Source: Spirochaetota bacterium
Lineage (GTDB): Bacteria > Spirochaetota > Spirochaetia > DTKZ01
Direction: 5' to 3'
NCBI GenBank assembly: GCA_026418195.1
Contig: JAOABU010000144.1
Location: 1 to 64,000, forward strand
Length of the DNA: 64,000 bases
This document shows, in pieces, positions 58,547 through 64,000 of this stretch. The position numbers and the translations under genes are program-made. The stretch's first letter is position 1. Each line of letters starts with the position of its first letter. The notes beneath the pieces were generated by a model. It searched no databases. It was given only the letters and a program-made list of their open reading frames with translations, and was not told the origin of the DNA.

Positions 58547-61500
58547 ATGCGGGTATCGGCCCTAGTGGGATGGGTCCTTATCGGATTGTATCTCTCTGTG
58601 TTTGGGTATTCCCAAGACCTTTTGGATATTTCTGTTTCTGTCCCTCCAGGGGACTATGCGAGCGATGTTACTCTGAAGGTAGAGTACCCCTCTCCTTCCT
58701 ACCAGGTTGTTTACCGATTCACTGATTCTTCTGATCCTGCCTATACTCCGTATCGGATCCCGGTGGTTCTTTCTGCGCTAGAAGGGGAGGATCGTCGGTA
58801 TGAACTGGAATATCAGCTTTACGATGGGAAGAGACTTCTAAGGACAGGGAAGGTCTTGTACAGGATTGATAAACGTCCCCCTCTCGTGCCTATTCCCTCT
58901 GTGGAATCCGGGGAATACTTTGGGAAAGTTTCTCTTACCTTCCAGAAAGAGTCGGATGCTGATGTGTACGTTGCAGTGTACAGGGGAGAAAAACCCACCT
59001 TCAGTCGGTGGGATGGAGTACCCATTTCATTGGAAAGCGGACCTGTTACCACCCAGATTACCCTTCTGTACTATGCACGGGACAAGGTTGGGAACTCAAG
59101 TCGTGTGGAAGCCCGTGCCCTTACTTTACATCCTCAGACGCCTCCGCTCGATGCGTTTTGGAAAATTCATAGCCCTACCGAAGGTTCCTTCCTGAATCCA
59201 CAGGTTCTATGGATCGAACATCGAGGTTACGAATGGATCCGATACAGAATCAATGATGCTCCTTCATACCAGACCTACAGGGAACCCCTTCTAATAGATA
59301 CAACGGGATCTGTGAAGCTAGAGGTCTCAGCAAAGCGCCTTTTCAGTTCAACCATCGAAACAAAGGTTATTATCTTCCGACAGGAAAACCGCATCCAAGA
59401 CTTACCACTTTCCGGAGTTTATTCCCTGGAAGATGAAGTAACCATTCCTCTGGGAAAAGGAAAGTACAGGTACAATCTGGAGGATAGAGTGGTGGAACTG
59501 TATGATCCAGAGTCTCCTGATCGACTCTCCCTCTATCCTATTCAGGGGCATAATCGGTTCGTTGTCATCCGGTTAAAACCTACGGGAGGCACGATAGAAG
59601 GGGAGTACAGGTACCTGGTAGAGCTGAAAGGGGAAGTACCAGGAGATGTAGGGATCCTTTTCGATGAAACTCGAGTACATCGGGAAAAACCAATCGTGAC
59701 CTTGAATGGGAGACCCGGTTCCCAATTGTACTATACCTTGGATGGAAGCCTTCCCACTACTAGTTCTTTCCTATACGAAGGACCGTTTGAAGTTCCCCTA
59801 CCACCGAATGGGGAAGGTTTTCTTACCCTTCGCGCTCGTGCGAGGATAGGACAACGATGGGGCCCGGTTACAGAAAAGTTCCTCGAATATGATACAATTC
59901 CTCCCCCACAACCCACACCACAACACAACTTAGAAAACCCGTCCGGTTATGCTTCAATTGAGCTTCCTTTCCGACCCGATGTGGAAGGTATCTATGAAAC
60001 AGCATGGGGAGGAAAAGAACCGACCCCATTGTCCATTACCTCTCCTATCCTTGGATCTAAGAAATGGATTCGGGTCCCCTATGGATATAGTGGTGTGGCG
60101 AAACTTCGTATAGGATATCGGGATAGAGCTGGAAACATTACAGAAGCTTCCAAGGTGATTGTTCTTTCCTTTGACAGAGTCCCTCCACCTGTTCCTGAGA
60201 TTCGCGTGAAGGATAGGGTAGTAACCCTATCAGGTGAGGGTTCCCTTTTTTACAGGATCCTAGAGACTTCAGGATCCCTTGAAGGATCTGAAGTCGAATC
60301 TGAGGCTTTCCTTCCGTACGCAAAACCTATCGAGCTGCCTGCACCGGAGGGGCGGGTCGTTCAGTATCAGATTTTTGCCTACTCGCAGGATGAGGCAGGC
60401 AATAGAAGTGAGATTTCGATGCCTCTCCTTGTCTCCTTTGATAGAAGAGTTCCGGCTACCCTTGTTCCACCATCGCAAACTCTTCCTAGTATTCCCATCA
60501 CCAATAAAGATTTCGTCCTTTCTTTTCAGGACCCGAGGGGAGACCTGGAACTCTACTATACCTTTACCGAAGACGGTTCAGAACCTCCGGATCCCACTAC
60601 CAAAGCGATGAAAGGAGCATCAATCCTTCGTTTCTACGGACAAGAGGGAAAACGGATCCTCTATACGGTGAAAGTTTGGGCTCGATACCGAGGATCCATC
60701 GAGACGGGGCAGGTGCAAACTTTCAAGTTTGTTATCGATCGGGATCCACCCAAGTTACCGAAGGTAGAGGGAATGAATCCCCCTATCAGAAATCGTGGTG
60801 CTTTGATCCGCTTTATTTTAAACGATCCAACCGATACTGTGTTCTATCGAGTCATATCCGGGAATGAGGGAAAAGATTTACCCTGGATACCTTATACCGA
60901 ACCTTTCCTATTGGATGTAGAGGAAGGAAAGGAAAACACTTTTTTCCTCAGCTATCGTGTGGTGGATGACGCAGGAAACAGTATTGAATTGCCTCAACCT
61001 ATCAAACTGGTAATAGACAAGAAACCGCCCCTTGCGCCTGTGGTAGAAGTTCAGAAAGAGATTTCATTAAAAACAACGGAAGGGAAAATCTACTACGAGC
61101 TCACCACCGATGGATCACTTCCTCCCATCCCCACGGTTCGTTCCTCTCAGTACGTAAAGAGCTTACCGCGCACCTTAAAGGAAGGTTCTTTTATTTCTCT
61201 TTCTGCTCGCACCCGAGACGAGGCAGGAAATTGGAGTGAGATGGTGTATCTAACGGATGTACCTGCTTTACCTCCCTTTGCACTCAAGACTCCAACGATT
61301 CACTCTGTTCCATTGGGCAGTTTTACCCTTGTCACCTGGGAGGAAAGAGCTGAGGTGACGATGGAAGGGTTGGATCCTCAGGAAGGATTTACCCTACGGG
61401 GAGTCAAGAATCCCTGGATTTTAGATTCTAGGAAGGAAAGGGAAGTGTTAGTTCAGATCAAAGATTTGGACGGAAAGAATCCCGTAAAAGTGAAGTTAGT

Positions 61501-63445
61501 TCCTCCGCCCGCAGCCATTCCAGTCCGTGTTTCCGGAGGAGAGAAAGGGGAGTACTCTCGCGGAATCCAGCTTCAAAACATGGAGAGCAACGCAATCCTT
61601 CGGTACGAGATTTCTACTGGAAACCTTCCACCCAGAAAGGTAGATGCCCTTTCTCCAAGATTGGAGCGACCCTTGGTTCTGGATAGCCTCCCAGAAGAAA
61701 CTGTATACTATCGAATACAAGTTCAGAATTATTCTAAGAATCATCTTCCTGTTTCTCCCGCTCAGGAGTTCACGGTAAAAATAGACCGTACCCCACCACC
61801 TCCTCCGGAATTAACCGGTTTGGAGGCAGGCGCCTCCTATGGACAGGATATCACCATCGCTATGCAAGCAAAGGAAGGGAATACATTCTTTACCCTAGAT
61901 GCTATAGAAGAAGGACAGCCTATTCCTCCCTTACCGAAAGAAAACCAGTTCAAAGCGTTTGAAAAACCAATTTCTACTTCCGTACCTGAGGGGAGTAGTA
62001 GAACCTTTTGGGTTTCTGCTTTTACACGGGATTCCGTAGGTAACATTTCAAGGCAGATTCCTCGGTGGTCCTTTACCGTAGACAAGCAGTACATCTATGT
62101 AATCGAAGGAAAAGGGGGACAGGGAAATGGTACACGAGTTTCCCCTTATACGAATCTGGAGACTGCTCTGGAAGCTGCCTTGAAGGGAAGTCGTACCCGG
62201 ATTCGGCTAGCTACAGGTACCTATAGGATTACCAAACCCATCCTGATAAAACGGGATCTCTATCTCTTCGGAGGGTTCGACCGTAATGGATGGAAACCAG
62301 AAGGTGGTATCAGTAAGATTCTTTTCGATACAGGGGCTTTCCGGAGCACGGGTGGGAATTCGTATTTCACCGTTGAAGGGGTAACTTTCAAGATCGATCG
62401 TTGTCAGATCGAAGGGGGAGATGGGAAGGGCAGATCGGTCTTCTTGGTTCGGAACGGCACTCTAGAGTTTTCTTCGGGTTCTGTCGCGGTTCTAGGCAAA
62501 GACCGGGTGTTGGATCAGGGAAACGGGAGTGTAACTTTCGATCGTTCGGACTTTCAAAGTACACGGTTGGAAGCGGATGCTCTCGTGATGGTTATGGGGG
62601 GATCCTTCCGATCCAAAGAAAGTCGGTATTCCTTCCAACGTTCTGAACAAGGGGCTTCCTTGCTCCTATTCCAGAAGGCATCCGTAGTCCTGGAATCTGC
62701 TACACTAATTCCCGGCGAGGCAGAAACCAGCATGGGGATCGATGCGAAAGAATCCAACTTGCAAATTCGGTTCAGTTCCATCCAGACCGGAGGGGGAACT
62801 CTTGCCGCATACGGACTTCGCCACCAGGGAGGAACCCTCCAAATGGAACGGTCTGAAATCCTTCACACACCTACTGCATACATTTCGATTGGAATCGGTC
62901 TGTTTCAGTCCAAAGGGGAAATTATCTCTTCTACGTTCCGCATGGGAGGACGATACGGTGCCCAGGCATTGCAAGTGCGATCTTCTGAACTGATCCTCCG
63001 GGAGAGCTTGGTTGAGGGAAATACTACCGAAGACTATCTGTACTATGGAACCTTCGAGGATTCTTCCCTCCGCTTCGTGGGTAATGTATTTCGGAAGGGG
63101 GTTAGCTCAGAAATCACTGCGTACCAACTCATGAACAGTAGAATGGAAGCTGAAAAGAATACCTTCGAGTTCGGGACTTCCAAGCGCGGGTTCAGTGGAT
63201 TTATTCTAAAAGGCAAGTCTGATTTAGTCCTTAGGAGCAATGATCTTATAGCTCCAGATCCAAAAGGTATTCTCTTTGTCCTTCCACGGGATGAGATCAG
63301 GGTACTCGTCACGGAGAACAGGTTTAATGTGAAAGGGGCATACCGTGAAACAAGACAGGGAGGACGGAGAATCCTTCTCTCTACGCTTAAAGACTTAGAA
63401 GCATCTTCGAGCGATCAGGTCCGTTTCGAGAAGAACCAGAATTGA
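58547..63445 (+). CDS. Large exported repeat protein: chitobiase C-terminal-like/Ig-like repeats plus C-terminal beta-helix-like (DUF1565-type) domain
   Basis: Signal peptide MRVSALVGWVLIGLYLSVFGYS; repeated (I/F)D(R/K)xPPxxP linkers, DxxGN motifs and YYTxDGSxP motifs; GGQGNGTRVSPYTNLETALEAA...RIRLATGTY. Confidence 0.8.
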   Translation: MRVSALVGWVLIGLYLSVFGYSQDLLDISVSVPPGDYASDVTLKVEYPSPSYQVVYRFTDSSDPAYTPYRIPVVLSALEGEDRRYELEYQLYDGKRLLRTGKVLYRIDKRPPLVPIPSVESGEYFGKVSLTFQKESDADVYVAVYRGEKPTFSRWDGVPISLESGPVTTQITLLYYARDKVGNSSRVEARALTLHPQTPPLDAFWKIHSPTEGSFLNPQVLWIEHRGYEWIRYRINDAPSYQTYREPLLIDTTGSVKLEVSAKRLFSSTIETKVIIFRQENRIQDLPLSGVYSLEDEVTIPLGKGKYRYNLEDRVVELYDPESPDRLSLYPIQGHNRFVVIRLKPTGGTIEGEYRYLVELKGEVPGDVGILFDETRVHREKPIVTLNGRPGSQLYYTLDGSLPTTSSFLYEGPFEVPLPPNGEGFLTLRARARIGQRWGPVTEKFLEYDTIPPPQPTPQHNLENPSGYASIELPFRPDVEGIYETAWGGKEPTPLSITSPILGSKKWIRVPYGYSGVAKLRIGYRDRAGNITEASKVIVLSFDRVPPPVPEIRVKDRVVTLSGEGSLFYRILETSGSLEGSEVESEAFLPYAKPIELPAPEGRVVQYQIFAYSQDEAGNRSEISMPLLVSFDRRVPATLVPPSQTLPSIPITNKDFVLSFQDPRGDLELYYTFTEDGSEPPDPTTKAMKGASILRFYGQEGKRILYTVKVWARYRGSIETGQVQTFKFVIDRDPPKLPKVEGMNPPIRNRGALIRFILNDPTDTVFYRVISGNEGKDLPWIPYTEPFLLDVEEGKENTFFLSYRVVDDAGNSIELPQPIKLVIDKKPPLAPVVEVQKEISLKTTEGKIYYELTTDGSLPPIPTVRSSQYVKSLPRTLKEGSFISLSARTRDEAGNWSEMVYLTDVPALPPFALKTPTIHSVPLGSFTLVTWEERAEVTMEGLDPQEGFTLRGVKNPWILDSRKEREVLVQIKDLDGKNPVKVKLVPPPAAIPVRVSGGEKGEYSRGIQLQNMESNAILRYEISTGNLPPRKVDALSPRLERPLVLDSLPEETVYYRIQVQNYSKNHLPVSPAQEFTVKIDRTPPPPPELTGLEAGASYGQDITIAMQAKEGNTFFTLDAIEEGQPIPPLPKENQFKAFEKPISTSVPEGSSRTFWVSAFTRDSVGNISRQIPRWSFTVDKQYIYVIEGKGGQGNGTRVSPYTNLETALEAALKGSRTRIRLATGTYRITKPILIKRDLYLFGGFDRNGWKPEGGISKILFDTGAFRSTGGNSYFTVEGVTFKIDRCQIEGGDGKGRSVFLVRNGTLEFSSGSVAVLGKDRVLDQGNGSVTFDRSDFQSTRLEADALVMVMGGSFRSKESRYSFQRSEQGASLLLFQKASVVLESATLIPGEAETSMGIDAKESNLQIRFSSIQTGGGTLAAYGLRHQGGTLQMERSEILHTPTAYISIGIGLFQSKGEIISSTFRMGGRYGAQALQVRSSELILRESLVEGNTTEDYLYYGTFEDSSLRFVGNVFRKGVSSEITAYQLMNSRMEAEKNTFEFGTSKRGFSGFILKGKSDLVLRSNDLIAPDPKGILFVLPRDEIRVLVTENRFNVKGAYRETRQGGRRILLSTLKDLEASSSDQVRFEKNQN
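58865..61810 (+). repeat. Degenerate protein-coding tandem repeat, commonly about 270-300 nt per unit, within the large exported protein
   Basis: IDKRPPLVP, DTIPPPQP, FDRVPPPVP, FDRRVPATL, IDRDPPKLP, IDKKPPLAP, IDRTPPPPP linkers at about 58865, 59889, 60170, 60438, 60735, 61013, 61781. Confidence 0.6.
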
Positions 63446-63459
63446 TCCAGCTTTACCTC

Positions 63460-64000
63460 TTATTCCTGTGACCACGCAGGGCTTTTAGGATCGGTGGAAT
63501 AATCCCCTCTCCACAGACCGTTCGCTGTAGTCCCTACATATAGAATGTCTCCGAAGCCAAAGACTCGAATAACGTTGGATCCATATAGATCAGGTAGGCG
63601 GGAAAAGTTCCCTCCCGGTATCTCGGATGTATCCAAGTCGTCTGCAGATACAGCGTTGGGAAGTTCTCGTACTACGCTTCCTCCCGCTCCTAAGACGATG
63701 ATGTCTTTCACCTTACTGATGGATTGGAAAGATCGGTTGTGATCTCCTGAACTCTTCCAGCTTCCTCCCCCATCTTTCGTCTTCAAAATATACCCATCGG
63801 AACTAGAAAGGTAAAGTGGATACGGAGGGGAGGAGACTGTCGAGTCAGAAAAATCAGCGAATAGGTCGGTGAAATAGGATTTTCCGTTGAACGCAGGATC
63901 TGGCGAAGTGTTGCTCTGTGTGTACGTTTCATAGCTATAGTAGGGTGTGGGAATCCAACCATTCAATGAAGGAGCAGTGGAAAATCGAAAGACATCGGCA
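63460..64000 (-). CDS. Asp-box/BNR-type beta-propeller-like protein, N-terminus beyond the window
   Basis: Frame stays open to the window edge; contains SSSDGYILKTKDGGGSWKSSGD (Asp-box-like) and GDILYVGTTANGLWRGDYS. Confidence 0.6.
   Translation of the reverse strand, partial: ADVFRFSTAPSLNGWIPTPYYSYETYTQSNTSPDPAFNGKSYFTDLFADFSDSTVSSPPYPLYLSSSDGYILKTKDGGGSWKSSGDHNRSFQSISKVKDIIVLGAGGSVVRELPNAVSADDLDTSEIPGGNFSRLPDLYGSNVIRVFGFGDILYVGTTANGLWRGDYSTDPKSPAWSQE

Overview
This 64 kb window is gene-dense and looks like chromosomal DNA from a spirochaete (Spirochaetales/Treponema-like). That assignment is inferred from protein families and gene order; I ran no search. Bases 1-19 are exactly the Tn5/Nextera mosaic-end adapter (AGATGTGTATAAGAGACAG), so the left edge is a contig end with untrimmed adapter. 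The content is mostly core: argH, clpB, hisC, an initiator tRNA-Met, murI, rsgA, mutS2, ispG, uvrA, an lptD-like gene, phoH/ybeY/corC-like, gap-pgk-tpiA-secG-ptsN, nusB, map and an htrA-like protease. The main feature is a pair of complete but differently built V/A-type ATPase operons about 17 kb apart. Cluster 1 (20421-27612) is E-DUF2764-like-A-B-D-I-K, with no recognisable C, F or G and a four-helix, single-carboxylate K with Na+-site-like residues. Cluster 2 (44137-52414) is G/H-C-I-K-F-E-A-B-D, with a two-helix K. Cluster 1 is packed in one apparent transcription unit with ispG-TPR-uvrA-lptD, and cluster 2 with the glycolytic gap-pgk-tpiA genes. Other points of interest are a textbook + strand terminator hairpin embedded in a minus-strand metallo-hydrolase gene, a dense regulatory intergenic region between a PocR-AraC regulator and an XRE regulator, a SAP-like motif in the LptD-like protein, a zinc-finger/pentapeptide-repeat fusion, and a giant repeat-rich exported protein next to a truncated Asp-box protein at the right edge. 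I saw no CRISPR array, prophage or transposase. I found no clear-cut novel defence or mobile system.
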